A DNA stretch of 64,000 bases from Salinicola endophyticus. Lineage in GTDB: Bacteria; Pseudomonadota; Gammaproteobacteria; Pseudomonadales; Halomonadaceae. Positions 8,061 through 19,673 of the stretch are shown here, one piece after another (the first letter of the stretch is position 1; each line of letters opens with the position of its first letter). Where the stretch lies: contig NZ_PZJO01000002.1 of NCBI RefSeq assembly GCF_003206575.1, positions 838,170-902,169 of the forward strand, in the 5' to 3' direction. The position numbers were made by a program, and so were the translations under genes. The notes under the pieces are model-generated. The model was not told the DNA's origin and did no database searches. It saw nothing but the letters and a program-made list of their open reading frames with translations.

Positions 8061-8630
8061 TCAGAACATGCCCAGTTCCAGGCGCGCCTCTTCACTCATC
8101 ATCTCACGGCTCCACGGGGGATCGAAAACGATTTCCACGTGCACCTTGGAGAACTGCGGCGCCCCCAGGATCTTGCGCCGTGCATCCTCGGCGATCACGT
8201 CGCCCATGCCGCAGCCCGGGGCGGTCAGCGTCATGCGAATGGTCACCATGCGTTCGCCGCTGAGCAGGCGCTCGATACGGCAGCCGTAGACCAGCCCCAG
8301 CTCGACGATATTGACCGGAATCTCGGGATCGAAGCAGGTGCGCAACTGCTCCCACACGAAGGCCTCCATCTCCTCCTCGGAGGCCGCCGGGTCGAGCGTC
8401 GGCCGCGGTGTCGGCGTCAGCCCCAGGGCGTCGAGATCCTGGCCCTCGATCAGGTAGAGCCGCCCCTCGTAGGAGACGCTCACCGAACTCCCCTTGGCCT
8501 GCATCACCGCCACCACGCTGTCCTCGGGCAGCGTGATGGTCTTGCCGAAGGGAATCGATATGACCTCGACGTCCCGCTGCAGGGGCATCTCCTGCCCCCT
8601 GTAGAGTCCGTGCTTCGCGTCCATCGTCAT
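8061..8630 (-). CDS. sufT: SufT, Fe-S cluster maturation protein with DUF59 (MIP18) domain
   Basis: This 189-residue protein has an N-terminal beta-rich region (about 1-85: VISIPFGKTITLPEDSVVAVMQAKGSSVSV, YEGRLYLIEGQDLDALG) and a C-terminal DUF59 domain (about 95-180) containing TCFDPEIPVNIVELGLVYG and LTAPGCGMGDVIAEDAR with its conserved Cys. SufT-type proteins act as accessory factors in delivering or maturing Fe-S clusters, particularly under high demand or iron limitation (known from other bacteria). The start overlaps the sufS stop in ATGA, so it is translationally coupled as the last gene of the SUF operon. The 224 bp downstream hold no gene that I can see. Confidence 0.93.
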   Translation of the reverse strand: MTMDAKHGLYRGQEMPLQRDVEVISIPFGKTITLPEDSVVAVMQAKGSSVSVSYEGRLYLIEGQDLDALGLTPTPRPTLDPAASEEEMEAFVWEQLRTCFDPEIPVNIVELGLVYGCRIERLLSGERMVTIRMTLTAPGCGMGDVIAEDARRKILGAPQFSKVHVEIVFDPPWSREMMSEEARLELGMF

Positions 8631-9871
8631 CAGCGCAGCATCCCCAGCACCCGTTGCAACGCCTCGACGAAGGCGTCGACCTCCTCCGGCGTGTTGTAGA
8701 CCGCCAGCGAGGCGCGGCAGGTCGCCTCGACCCCGAAGTGCTGAAGCAGCGGCTGCGCGCAGTGGTGACCGGTACGGATCGCCACCCCCAGCTGATCGAT
8801 CAGCAGCCCGATGTCCTGCGCATGCGCACCGTCGACCACGAACGAGATCACGCTCGCCTTGTCCGGCGCGGTGCCGATGATCCGCAGTCCATCGATGCCC
8901 TCGAGCTTCTGGGTGGCGTGTGCCAGCAGCCATTGTTCCCACGCCGCCAGACGCTCGATACCGACGCCGTCGATCCAGTCGAGCGCCGCGCCCAGAGCGA
9001 TCGCCTCGGGTACCGCTGGCGTACCCGCCTCGAAACGATGGGGGATGGCAGCGAACTCGGTGCCACGGTCGAAGGAGACACGCGAGATCATCTCGCCGCC
9101 GCCCTGCCACGGCGGCATCGCCTCCAGCAGTGACGCCCGGGCGTAGAGCGCGCCGATGCCCATGGGGCCGTAGACCTTGTGCCCGGAGAAGGCATAGAAG
9201 TCGACATCCAGCGCCTGCACGTCGACCCGCTGGTGCGGCAGCGCCTGGGCGCCGTCGACCAGGATCAGGGCACCGTGGGCGTGGGCATCCCGCGCCATCT
9301 CGGCCACCGGGTTGACCGTGCCCAAGGCGTTGGAGACATGGTTGACGCAGACCAGCCGGGTGCGCTCGCCGAGCAGATCACGGTAGGCGGCGAGGTCGAG
9401 CACCCCGCGCTCGTCCACCGGAATCACCCGCACCACGATGCCCAACGCCTGTGCCAGCAGCTGCCACGGCACGATGTTGGAGTGGTGCTCCATCAGCGAC
9501 ACCAGCACCTCGTCACCCGGCTGGAGGTTGGCCCGCCCCCAGCTGTTGGCGACCAGATTGATCGCTTCGGTGGTACCGCGGGTGAACACGATCTCGCGCG
9601 GCTCGAAGGCATTGAGGTGGGTCTGGATCCGCGTCCGCGCGCCTTCGTAGGCAGCGGTGGCCTCATCGGCCAGGGTATGCAGGCCACGGTGGATGTTGGC
9701 GTTGTAGCGGCGATAGTAGTCGCTCAGGCTCTCGATCACCGCCGTGGGCGTCTGGCTGGTCGCCGCGTTATCGAGATAGATCAGCGGCTTGCCGTGCACT
9801 TCCCGCTCCAGGATCGGAAAGTCTCGGCGCACCGCGGCCAGGTCCAGGGTCAAATCGGTGATCGCGGTCAT
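8630..9871 (-). CDS. sufS: SufS cysteine desulfurase
   Basis: This 413-residue PLP enzyme takes sulfur from cysteine and supplies it as persulfide to the SufBCD scaffold. It is a group II (SufS/CsdA) desulfurase: LDNAATSQTPTAVIESL, TRGTTEAINLVANSWG, SLMEHHSNIVPWQLL, the PLP-Lys in FYAFSGHKVYGPMGIGALY and the catalytic Cys in the short loop RTGHHCAQPLL. ATG 9871 overlaps the sufD stop (ATGA). SufS enzymes usually need a SufE or SufU partner to accept sulfur. Neither is encoded in this operon, so a partner should lie elsewhere in the genome (inference). Confidence 0.97.
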   Translation of the reverse strand: MTAITDLTLDLAAVRRDFPILEREVHGKPLIYLDNAATSQTPTAVIESLSDYYRRYNANIHRGLHTLADEATAAYEGARTRIQTHLNAFEPREIVFTRGTTEAINLVANSWGRANLQPGDEVLVSLMEHHSNIVPWQLLAQALGIVVRVIPVDERGVLDLAAYRDLLGERTRLVCVNHVSNALGTVNPVAEMARDAHAHGALILVDGAQALPHQRVDVQALDVDFYAFSGHKVYGPMGIGALYARASLLEAMPPWQGGGEMISRVSFDRGTEFAAIPHRFEAGTPAVPEAIALGAALDWIDGVGIERLAAWEQWLLAHATQKLEGIDGLRIIGTAPDKASVISFVVDGAHAQDIGLLIDQLGVAIRTGHHCAQPLLQHFGVEATCRASLAVYNTPEEVDAFVEALQRVLGMLR

Positions 9872-11208
9872 CAAGCCTCCTGTACCGCCTCGGCGGTCTC
9901 GACCAGATCGGCCAGATTGAAGCGTTCCGGCAGGCGCCCCGCCACCGCGCGCTCGACGCGCTCGGCGATCTCGTTCAGCTTGACCTGCTCCATCACCTCG
10001 CCGGCGAAGGCCAGCGTCAGCAGACCACGCGCCATCGCCACGTCGATGCCGCGGGTACGCAGCGCATACACCGCTTCCTCGTCGAGCTGACCGGTGGTCG
10101 CACCGTGGGAGCACTTGACGTCGTCGGCGTAGATCACCAGCTCCGGCTTGGTATCGATCTCGGCACGATCCGACAGCAGCAGGTTGGCGTTGTTCTGGTA
10201 CGCCTCGATCTGCTGGGCGTCCTTCTTGACGTAGACCTTGCCGTTGAACACGCCGTGGGAGCGATCGTCGAGGATGCCCTTGTAGCTCTCGTTGGAGAAG
10301 GTCCGCGGCGCGTTGTGGTTGACCAGAGTATGGTTGTCGACGTGCTGGCGCCCCTGCAGGAAGAACAGCCCGTAGTAGGCCGCCTCGGCACCCTCGGCGT
10401 TGAGATCGGTGACCAGATCGGTACGCACCAGGCTACCGCCCAGATTGAGGTTGAACGAGTTGAAGCGGCTGTCGCGGCTCTGATCGACATGGATGCTGGC
10501 CACGTGCAGGTCGCCGAGCGCGGCCTCCTGCAGCTTGTAGTGGTTGACGATGGCACCACGCTCGAGCAGCGCCTCGGTCACCACGTTGGTGAAGTTGGCC
10601 GCCCCGGATTCACCGGCATAGTGCTCGATCACCGTCGCCTCGCTGCGCGCGCCGGCCTCGATCAGCACCCGCGGATGACTCATCACCGCTTGCTCGTTGG
10701 CGCGCGAGATCAGCACCACATAGATTGGCTTGTCGACCACCGTACCCGGCGCCAGGCGCACCACCGCACCTTCATCGGCAAAGGCGGTATTGAGCGCCGT
10801 GAAGGCGGAGAAGTCGACGCCGGCCAGGCGTCCCAGGCTGCCACCCACCTGCTCGTGGTTGGCCTCCAGCGCCTGCGACAGCGGCGTCACGCTGACGCCG
10901 GCGGGCAGCGCGTCGAGCGACGACAGCTCGGCGTTGAAGCGGCCGTCGACCAGCACCAGGCGGTGGGCGTCGAGTTCGAGGGCGCAGGCGGCCAGTCGCT
11001 CGGCCAAGAACTCGGCGTCCGCGGCCAAGGCGAAGTCACCCTCGGCGATGGCGCGTACGTCGGTATACTTCCACGCCTCGTCGCGCCGAGTCGGGAAACC
11101 GACCGCCGCGAAGCGCGCCGCGCCGGCCTGGCGCCGTGCCGCCACCCAGCTCGGATCGTTCTCGCGACGCGCGTTCAGACGCTCGAGAAAGCGTTCCGGT
11201 GCACTCAT
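9871..11208 (-). CDS. sufD: SufD, Fe-S cluster scaffold subunit
   Basis: This 445-residue protein has the SufB/SufD beta-helix core. An N-terminal helical part (MSAPERFLERLNARRENDPSWVAARR, FPTRRDEAWKYTDV) precedes the core with HPRVLIEAGARSEATVIEHYAG, ATVIEHY and LNLGGSLVRTDL repeats. The C-terminal end has the signature FSNESYKGILDDRSHGVFNGKVYVKKDAQQIEAYQNNANLLLSDRAEIDTKPELVIYADDVKCSHGATTGQLDEEAVYALR, which is highly conserved. With SufB and the SufC ATPase it forms the SufBC2D complex that builds Fe-S clusters. It is coupled on both sides by ATGA overlaps (sufC upstream, sufS downstream). Confidence 0.97.
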   Translation of the reverse strand: MSAPERFLERLNARRENDPSWVAARRQAGAARFAAVGFPTRRDEAWKYTDVRAIAEGDFALAADAEFLAERLAACALELDAHRLVLVDGRFNAELSSLDALPAGVSVTPLSQALEANHEQVGGSLGRLAGVDFSAFTALNTAFADEGAVVRLAPGTVVDKPIYVVLISRANEQAVMSHPRVLIEAGARSEATVIEHYAGESGAANFTNVVTEALLERGAIVNHYKLQEAALGDLHVASIHVDQSRDSRFNSFNLNLGGSLVRTDLVTDLNAEGAEAAYYGLFFLQGRQHVDNHTLVNHNAPRTFSNESYKGILDDRSHGVFNGKVYVKKDAQQIEAYQNNANLLLSDRAEIDTKPELVIYADDVKCSHGATTGQLDEEAVYALRTRGIDVAMARGLLTLAFAGEVMEQVKLNEIAERVERAVAGRLPERFNLADLVETAEAVQEA

Positions 11209-11957
11209 GCGACGGACTCCTCCAGTACCCAGTCGTAACCGCGCGCTTCGAGTTCGAGCGCCAGGCTCTTGTCACCGCTCTTGACGATACGGCCGTCGAC
11301 CAGCACGTGAACCCGATCCGGCTCGATATGGTTGAGCAGACGCTGGTAGTGGGTCACCAGCAGGATCGCGCGATCGGCGCTGCGCAGCGAGTTGACGCCG
11401 TTGGCGACCACCTTCATGGCGTCGATGTCGAGACCCGAGTCGATCTCGTCGAGCATCGCCAGCTTGGGCTGCAGCACCAGCATCTGCAGGATCTCGTTGC
11501 GCTTCTTCTCACCGCCGGAGAAGCCTTCGTTGACCGCGCGCTGCAGAAAGCTGGGGTCCATCTGCATCTCGGCGCTCTTCTCGCGCACCAGCTTCATGAA
11601 CTCCGGCGCCGGGATCTCACCCTCGCCACGCGCTTCACGCGCGGCGTTGAGCGCGGCCTTGAGCAGATAGATGTTCTTCACCCCGGGAATCTCGATCGGG
11701 TACTGGAAGCCCAGCAGCAGGCCGGCACGGGCGCGCTCCTCGATCTCCATCTCGAGCACGTCCTGGCCTTCGAACAGGATGCTGCCCTGGGTGACTTCGT
11801 AGCCATCCTTGCCGGCGATGACCGCGGACAGGGTGGACTTGCCGGCGCCGTTGGGGCCCATGATGGCGTGAACTTCGCCGGGCTGTACCGTCAGGTCGAG
11901 ACCCTTGAGGATGGCCTTGCCTTCGACCGTGACGTGAAGATCCTTGACTTCGAGCAT
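11205..11957 (-). CDS. sufC: SufC, ABC-type ATPase of the SUF complex
   Basis: A soluble 250-residue ABC ATPase. The Walker A is GPNGAGKST near residue 38, the signature region is FSGGEKKRNEILQ, the Walker B is LAMLDEIDSGLDIDAM and the switch His is in LLVTHYQRLLNHI. SufC dimerises on SufB/SufD and uses ATP to drive the conformational change needed for cluster assembly. The stop overlaps the sufD start in ATGA. The gap to sufB is 76 bases. Length and motifs are fully standard. Confidence 0.98.
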   Translation of the reverse strand: MLEVKDLHVTVEGKAILKGLDLTVQPGEVHAIMGPNGAGKSTLSAVIAGKDGYEVTQGSILFEGQDVLEMEIEERARAGLLLGFQYPIEIPGVKNIYLLKAALNAAREARGEGEIPAPEFMKLVREKSAEMQMDPSFLQRAVNEGFSGGEKKRNEILQMLVLQPKLAMLDEIDSGLDIDAMKVVANGVNSLRSADRAILLVTHYQRLLNHIEPDRVHVLVDGRIVKSGDKSLALELEARGYDWVLEESVA

Positions 11958-12033
11958 GAAAAAACCCTTGAAACGATGAGCGCCGCCGCGCGGCCGCTCG
12001 ATGATGACGATAAACGGCTCGGATGATGCGGTC

Positions 12034-13476
12034 TCAGCCGACCGACCCCTCGAGGGTCACGTTGAGCAGTGCCTCGGCCTCGACGGCGAACTCCATCGGC
12101 AGCTCCTGGAAGACGTCCTTGCAGAAGCCGTTGACGATCATGCTGACGGCATCCTCTTCGTCGATCCCGCGGGCACGACAGTAGAACAGCTGATCGTCGG
12201 CGATCTTGGAGGTGGTCGCCTCGTGCTCGACGGTGGCGCTGGAGTTGCCGATCTCCTGATACGGGAAGGTGTGCGCACCACACTGGTCACCGATCAGCAG
12301 CGAGTCGCACTGGGTATAGTTGCGCGCCCCCTTGGCCCGCGGGCCGATCTTGACCAGACCGCGGTAGGCCTGATCGCTGCGCCCGGCGGCGATGCCCTTG
12401 GCCACGATGGTCGAGCGCGTGCCCTCGCCGATATGGATCATCTTGGTGCCGGTATCGGCCTGCTGGCGGCCGTTGGTCACCGCCACCGAGTAGAACTCGC
12501 CGATGCTCTCCTTGCCGCGCAGCATGCACGAGGGGTACTTCCAGGTGATCGCCGAACCGGTCTCGACCTGGGTCCAACTGATGCGCGAGCGGTCGCCGCG
12601 GCAGTCACCGCGCTTGGTGACGAAGTTGTAGATACCGCCCTTGCCGTCTTCATCACCGGGGTACCAGTTCTGCACCGTGGAGTACTTGATGTAGGCCTCT
12701 TCCAGCGCCACCAGCTCGACCACCGCCGCGTGCAGCTGGTTCTCGTCGCGCTGAGGCGCGGTGCAGCCCTCGAGATAGGAGACCTGAGCCTTGTTGTCAC
12801 ACACGATCAGGGTGCGCTCGAACTGCCCGGTATTGGCGGCGTTGATGCGGAAGTAAGTGGAGAGCTCCATCGGACAGGTCACGCCCTCGGGGACGTAGAC
12901 GAAGGAGCCATCGGTGAACACCGCCGAGTTGAGCGCGGCGAAGTAGTTGTCGCTACGTGGCACCACGGTCCCCAGGTACTGGCGCACCAGCTCGGGGTAT
13001 TCGCGGATCGCTTCCGAGATCGAACAGAAGATCACGCCCGCCTCAGCCAGCTTCTCCTTGAAGGTGGTGGTCACCGACACCGAGTCGAACACCGCATCCA
13101 CCGCGACGCCGGCCAGGGCGGCCCGCTCGTGCAGCGGAATGCCCAGCTTTTCGTAGGTCTCGAGCAGCTTGGGATCGACCTCGTCCAGGCTCTGCGGCCG
13201 ATCCTCGGGCTTCTTCGGCGCACTGAAGTAGGAGATCGCCTGGTAGTCGATCGGCGGATACTCCAGATGTGCCCACGACGGTGGTGTCATCTTCAGCCAC
13301 TGACGGTAGGCCTCCAGGCGCCACTCGAGCATCCACTCGGGCTCGCCCTTCTTCTGGGAAATGAACGCGATCACGCTCTCGTCCAGGCCGGGCGGCACGG
13401 TCTCGCTCTCGATGTCGGTCACGAATCCCTGCTTGTATTCGCGACGGACCAACTGCTCCATCTCTTCGCTAGCCAT
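12034..13476 (-). CDS. sufB: SufB, Fe-S cluster scaffold subunit
   Basis: The main scaffold of the SUF pathway, 480 residues. It begins [33 protein letters not shown], then has [79 protein letters not shown] and the core [56 protein letters not shown]. The frame continues upstream to 13554, but ATG 13476 has a strong SD (AGGAGA) and matches the family start. It is the first structural gene of the operon, 105 bases downstream of the Rrf2 regulator. Confidence 0.97.
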   Translation of the reverse strand: MASEEMEQLVRREYKQGFVTDIESETVPPGLDESVIAFISQKKGEPEWMLEWRLEAYRQWLKMTPPSWAHLEYPPIDYQAISYFSAPKKPEDRPQSLDEVDPKLLETYEKLGIPLHERAALAGVAVDAVFDSVSVTTTFKEKLAEAGVIFCSISEAIREYPELVRQYLGTVVPRSDNYFAALNSAVFTDGSFVYVPEGVTCPMELSTYFRINAANTGQFERTLIVCDNKAQVSYLEGCTAPQRDENQLHAAVVELVALEEAYIKYSTVQNWYPGDEDGKGGIYNFVTKRGDCRGDRSRISWTQVETGSAITWKYPSCMLRGKESIGEFYSVAVTNGRQQADTGTKMIHIGEGTRSTIVAKGIAAGRSDQAYRGLVKIGPRAKGARNYTQCDSLLIGDQCGAHTFPYQEIGNSSATVEHEATTSKIADDQLFYCRARGIDEEDAVSMIVNGFCKDVFQELPMEFAVEAEALLNVTLEGSVG

Positions 13477-13581
13477 GGTCTCCTCTCCTCTCTTCTCGAG
13501 AGTCTTGTCGCGCCAGCCTCTTCTCCGCGATGCGCCCCTTCCGGTCGCGACCACGGGACCCCGGGAGTCGTGCTGACTGTT

Positions 13582-14055
13582 CTAGCGCCGGCCCTCGGCC
13601 ACGCTGGGCAGCGTGACACTCTGGATCGGCATCAGTACGGGTAACTTGATCGGTGCTTCTTGGGCCAGATGGGCCAGGGTGACGCCGTCGAGCAGCGTGC
13701 GGATCGCCTGCGACACCCGCTGCCAGTTGTCGGCGACACCGCAGGTACCGATCAGCTCGCACTCACCGTCGACGTGACTGCACTCGGTCATGCCGATCGG
13801 CCCTTCGATTGCCGCGATGATATCGCTGGCGGCGATCTCGACGGCCGGCCGCGCCAGCACATAGCCACCGTGGGAGCCGCGCCGCGATATCAACAGCCCC
13901 TCTTTCGCCAGCATCTTGAGCGTCTTGCCCACGGTCGGGTGCGGCAGATGCAGACGCTGGGCCAGCTCGGAAGCCGTATGGGCCTCCTCGGGCGCCCGCG
14001 CGATCTGCGCCATCATCATCGCGGCGTAGTCCGTCAGCTTGGAAAGTTTCAGCAT
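13582..14055 (-). CDS. Rrf2-family SUF operon regulator (IscR/SufR-like)
   Basis: This 157-residue protein has an Rrf2 winged helix (residues 1-80: LSKLTDYAAMMMAQIA, TASELAQRLHLPHPTVGKTLKMLAKEGLLISRRGSHGGYVLA) and a cluster-binding segment with Cys92, Cys99 and Cys105 (TECSHVDGECELIGTCG). The three Cys sit almost where E. coli IscR has Cys92, Cys98 and Cys104, so a sensor [2Fe-2S] cluster is expected. It heads the SUF operon, as the SUF regulator does in Xanthomonas and other gammaproteobacteria. An IscR type 1-like palindrome overlaps its own predicted promoter, pointing to negative autoregulation of the whole operon when clusters are plentiful (inference). Confidence 0.9.
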   Translation of the reverse strand: MLKLSKLTDYAAMMMAQIARAPEEAHTASELAQRLHLPHPTVGKTLKMLAKEGLLISRRGSHGGYVLARPAVEIAASDIIAAIEGPIGMTECSHVDGECELIGTCGVADNWQRVSQAIRTLLDGVTLAHLAQEAPIKLPVLMPIQSVTLPSVAEGRR

Positions 14056-14161
14056 GCACCGGGCCTACACTCGACGGCGCCTCGGGAGCGCGCCGCCTTG
14101 GGTGAAACGGGCTGATCCGCGACCCGCATGCCAGCTCGGTAAAGGCATCCAAGCCCGCGGA

Positions 14162-14190
14162 ATCATATAGGACCATTTTAGTCCCCTTTG
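14162..14190 (-). promoter_or_regulatory. SUF operon promoter with IscR-like operator
   Basis: On the minus strand a good -10 (TATGAT, 14162-14167) lies 17 bases from a weak -35 (14185-14190). The whole spacer is the inverted repeat GGACTAAAATGGTCC (14170-14184). Aligned with the published E. coli IscR type 1 consensus, whose core is GACTRWWWYAGTC, the 25-base region agrees at about 18 positions by my count. The predicted 5' UTR is about 100 bases. Confidence 0.6.
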
Positions 14191-14487
14191 GAGAGAGTGT
14201 GAACCCTCGCCATGGGGCAAACGCCTGCGCTGCCGGGCCCGCCAGCACAGATCGATAGCACTGCCGGCGATCGTCTACGCCACCTGTTTCGTTACGGCGC
14301 CAACCCGCACCGCATGCGGCTTCACGCCGGGCCGCGACAAGATAGCGGCAGGCCCTGGAGGCTCGGCAGCGGCACGATGCCGGGGCGCCGCCCGCGGGCA
14401 ACAGCCTTTGCCTATCACCCGGATTGAAAGAATTGCCGCCGGGATCGCAACCTGAGTGCCGCGGCCACGGGCAATAACACAGGCAAT
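14191..14487. other. intergenic region without a visible gene
   Basis: Between the SUF promoter and the purA terminator I see no supported gene. The open frames lack an SD and family resemblance. A small GC hairpin may exist around 14330-14360. No RNA gene was recognised. Confidence 0.4.
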
Positions 14488-14515
14488 AAAAAGCCCGCTG
14501 CCGAAGGCAGCGGGC
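14488..14515 (-). terminator. purA terminator
   Basis: Minus-strand hairpin GCCCGCTGCC-TTC-GGCAGCGGGC followed by TTTTTATT, 25 bases beyond the purA stop codon. It ends the long leftward block. Confidence 0.92.
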
Positions 14516-14539
14516 CGAAAGGACGGGCCGCGTCGCGAC

Positions 14540-17069
<2,530 letters not shown>

Positions 17070-17207
17070 GAGCCTGTCCTGCCAAGCGGTAAGTCGTGAG
17101 GATCGGGGGCGCCGGCACGCGGCGCCGCCCGACAACGTCATCTGGATGCGGCCGTGTCCATACCCCGCACGCTCCTTTCAACCTGCGGTGGCATGAACCT
17201 CTCGCAC

Positions 17208-17230
17208 AAAAAAGCCGGGCAAGACCCGGC
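17208..17230 (-). terminator. hflKC terminator
   Basis: Minus-strand hairpin GCCGGG-TCTTG-CCCGGC followed by TTTTTT. It lies downstream of hflC and upstream of hisZ. Confidence 0.88.
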
Positions 17231-17251
17231 GTCGAAAATGGTACCACGAAA

Positions 17252-17276
17252 CGCCCGCGGGGAAATCCCGCGGGCG
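17252..17276 (-). terminator. second hairpin downstream of hflC
   Basis: A perfect 10-base inverted repeat CGCCCGCGGG / CCCGCGGGCG with a 5-base loop, followed on the minus strand by TTTCGT. Together with the hairpin at 17208-17230 it probably forms a tandem terminator. Confidence 0.6.
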
Positions 17277-17292
17277 TGGGTTTCTCATGCGC

Positions 17293-18252
17293 TCACTGCG
17301 CGGCCCCCGGGTGCGGGTTCTTCAGGTAACGGAAGAACTGGCTGTTTTCGGGGCTGAGCACCAGCAGATCCTTGCCCTTGCCGTCGAAACTGTCGCGGTA
17401 GGCCTGCATCGAGCGATAGAAGGCGTAGAAGTCCGGATCCTTCTGGTAGGCGCTGGCGTAGATCTTGGCCGCCTGGGCATCACCCTCACCGCGGGTGGTC
17501 TCGGACTCCTGGCGCCCGTTGGCGAGGATCTCCTGACGTTGGCGGTCGGCATCGGCACGTATCGCCTCGGCCTGCTGCGAGCCCTCGGCGCGGTAAGTGC
17601 GCGCGGCCTGTTCACGCTCGGAGTTCATGCGCTCGTAGACCGCCTGGGTCACTTCGGTGGGTAGCTCGATGCGCTTCACCCGGATATCCAGGATGTGCAC
17701 GCCGAGCTCCTTTCGCATGGCCGCATCGAGCTGCTGCACCGGTTCGACCATCAGCTCTTCACGCGCACCCTCGACCGTATCCGGACCCTTGCTCTTGCCG
17801 GCCAGATCCTCCTTCTTGCTCTCGGCGGCGATGCGCTCCTGGATGATGTCGGACATCTGGGTCTGACCGAACTTGTTGCGCAGCGCCTCGTCGGTCCGCG
17901 GCGCGATCAGGTTCTCGGCGACCTGGATGTTGCCGCGGGTGGCTTCGTAGAACTGCTTCGGATCGGCGATCTTCCACTTGACGAAGGAGTCGACGATCAC
18001 CGCCTTGGAGTCGGCGGTCAGGTAGCGCGTGGCGCCGGAGTCGACCGTCTGTACGCGCACGTCGAAGATGCGCACGGTATTGAACACCGGTAGCTTGAAG
18101 TGCAGCCCGGGACCGATATTGTTCTCGATCACCTCGCCGAAGCGCAGCTTGATGGCGCGCTGGGTCTCGTTGACGACATAGAAACTCGCGCTGGCGAACC
18201 ACGCCAGCAGCGCCAGGATGATGACGCCGATCAGGGCACGATTGTTAAACAT
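17293..18252 (-). CDS. hflC: HflC, modulator of FtsH protease
   Basis: This 319-residue inner-membrane protein has one N-terminal transmembrane helix (LIGVIILALLAWFASASFYVV) and a periplasmic SPFH/prohibitin domain: ETQRAIKLRFGEVI, GPGLHFKLPVFNTVRIFDVRVQTVD, LTADSKAVIVDSFVKWKIADPKQFYEAT, then ELGVHILDIRVKRIELPTEVTQAVYERMNSEREQAARTYRAEG and a helical tail. HflC forms a complex with HflK that encloses and regulates FtsH. The start codon overlaps the hflK stop (TAATG), and the pair is followed by tandem terminators. Confidence 0.97.
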   Translation of the reverse strand: MFNNRALIGVIILALLAWFASASFYVVNETQRAIKLRFGEVIENNIGPGLHFKLPVFNTVRIFDVRVQTVDSGATRYLTADSKAVIVDSFVKWKIADPKQFYEATRGNIQVAENLIAPRTDEALRNKFGQTQMSDIIQERIAAESKKEDLAGKSKGPDTVEGAREELMVEPVQQLDAAMRKELGVHILDIRVKRIELPTEVTQAVYERMNSEREQAARTYRAEGSQQAEAIRADADRQRQEILANGRQESETTRGEGDAQAAKIYASAYQKDPDFYAFYRSMQAYRDSFDGKGKDLLVLSPENSQFFRYLKNPHPGAAQ

Positions 18253-19499
18253 TAACGGCCCTCCCGCAGGCTGGAACTACGCGTGTGCTGCTGCGAGTTG
18301 CTGCTGCTGTTCATGTGATCGACCACCTCACGCGAAATCTGTTCGAGTTGCTGCATGCTCATCTTGGTCGCGTCGCTACTACCGTTGCCGCCGGCCTGCA
18401 TCTGGTTGAGGGGCAGCACGGTGACCGCACTGCTGTCACCGAGATCGACCAACGCCTTGGGCGTCTGGCTCAGCACCTGGCTGATCGTCTCCAGGTAGAG
18501 ACGCTCCCGGGTGACCTTCGGCGCCTGCTGATACTCGCCCAGCAGCGAATTGAAGCGGTTGGCCTGACCGGTGGCATCGGCCACGGCGGCCGCTTTGTAA
18601 CCCTGGGCCTCTGCGACCAGACGCTGTTTCTGCCCCTTGGCCTCGAGCACCACCGCTTGACTGTAGGCGTTGGCCCGGTTGATCGAGCGCTGGCGCTCTT
18701 CCCGCGCGCGGATGACGTCATCGAAGGCGTTCTGGACCTTATCCGGCGGTGCCGTCGACTCGACGTTGACGGTCTGCAGACGCAGGCCGGTGCCGTAGGC
18801 TTCCATGTAGGCGCTGAGACGATCGAAGACGCGCTGCCCCAGGCGATCACGCCCGGTGGTCAGGATCTGCTGCAGCTTCATGTTGCCGACTTCCTGGCGC
18901 AGAGCCGAGTCCATCGCGTTCTGCAGCGTCATCTCCGGCTCTTTGACGTTGACCAGGAAGGCATGGGCATCACTGACCACGTACTGAGTGGAGACGCTGA
19001 CGCGGACGATGTTCTCGTCGCTGGTGAGCATCGAGTCGGTCTGGTTGGCCGAGCGGATGCTGGTCACGTTGACGTTCTCGACCTGATCCATGATCGGCGG
19101 GTTCCAGTGAAGCCCGGGATTGAGGGTGGTGGTGTACTTGCCGAAGCGGAACACCACGCCACGCTCGGACTGGTCGATCAGGTGGAAGCCGGAACCGGCC
19201 CACACCACCGCCGCGACGATCACCACCAGCAGCGGCAGCACGAACGGATTGCGCTTGCCGCCACCGCTGTTGTCGCCACCACCGGCGCCGCCGCGCTTGC
19301 CGCGGCCGCCGAACAGACGGTTGATCTTGTCCTGAAACTTCTTCAGCGCCTCATCGAGATCCGGCGGCCCCTGATTGTTGCCGCCCCCTCGATTGTTGCC
19401 ATCGCCATTGTCGCCACCATTCCCGCTCGGGCGGCGGCCCCCCCCGCCGCTCCAAGGGTCCTGCTGGTTGTTGCCACCACCTGGCTCGTTCCAAGCCAT
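18252..19499 (-). CDS. hflK: HflK, modulator of FtsH protease
   Basis: This 415-residue partner of HflC has a long Gly/Asn-rich cytoplasmic N-terminus (MAWNEPGGGNNQQDPWSGGG and onward to about residue 80), a transmembrane helix at about 86-104 and an SPFH domain (SERGVVFRFGKYTTTLNPGLHWNPPI, MLTSDENIVRVSVSTQYVV, ALRQEVGNMKLQQILTTGRDRLGQRVFDRL), ending in helical NRANAYSQAVVLEAKGQKQRLVAEAQGYKAAAVADATGQANRF. I chose ATG 19499, which has GGAGA at good spacing and the family N-terminus; the frame opens 27 bases further upstream. It is coupled to hflC. Confidence 0.97.
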   Translation of the reverse strand: MAWNEPGGGNNQQDPWSGGGGRRPSGNGGDNGDGNNRGGGNNQGPPDLDEALKKFQDKINRLFGGRGKRGGAGGGDNSGGGKRNPFVLPLLVVIVAAVVWAGSGFHLIDQSERGVVFRFGKYTTTLNPGLHWNPPIMDQVENVNVTSIRSANQTDSMLTSDENIVRVSVSTQYVVSDAHAFLVNVKEPEMTLQNAMDSALRQEVGNMKLQQILTTGRDRLGQRVFDRLSAYMEAYGTGLRLQTVNVESTAPPDKVQNAFDDVIRAREERQRSINRANAYSQAVVLEAKGQKQRLVAEAQGYKAAAVADATGQANRFNSLLGEYQQAPKVTRERLYLETISQVLSQTPKALVDLGDSSAVTVLPLNQMQAGGNGSSDATKMSMQQLEQISREVVDHMNSSSNSQQHTRSSSLREGR

Positions 19500-19673
19500 A
19501 CCTAAGTCTCCACTCGATGCGATCAAAGCGTTGCGTCAGGCGTGGGGAGTACGAGCCGCCGAAGCAGTTGGCGTCGGCGCGCTGGGCATGTTCGGCCTGA
19601 TGTCGAATCGTTGTCGCCCTGTGCAAATCGGGCCCGCGGGCCACGAAGCTCCCCTGCGTAATCGGTTCCCGCG

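Noticed and set aside
12001..13644. 547-codon plus-strand ORF opposite sufB
   Set aside because: Complementary-frame artefact of high G+C over a confident SUF gene.
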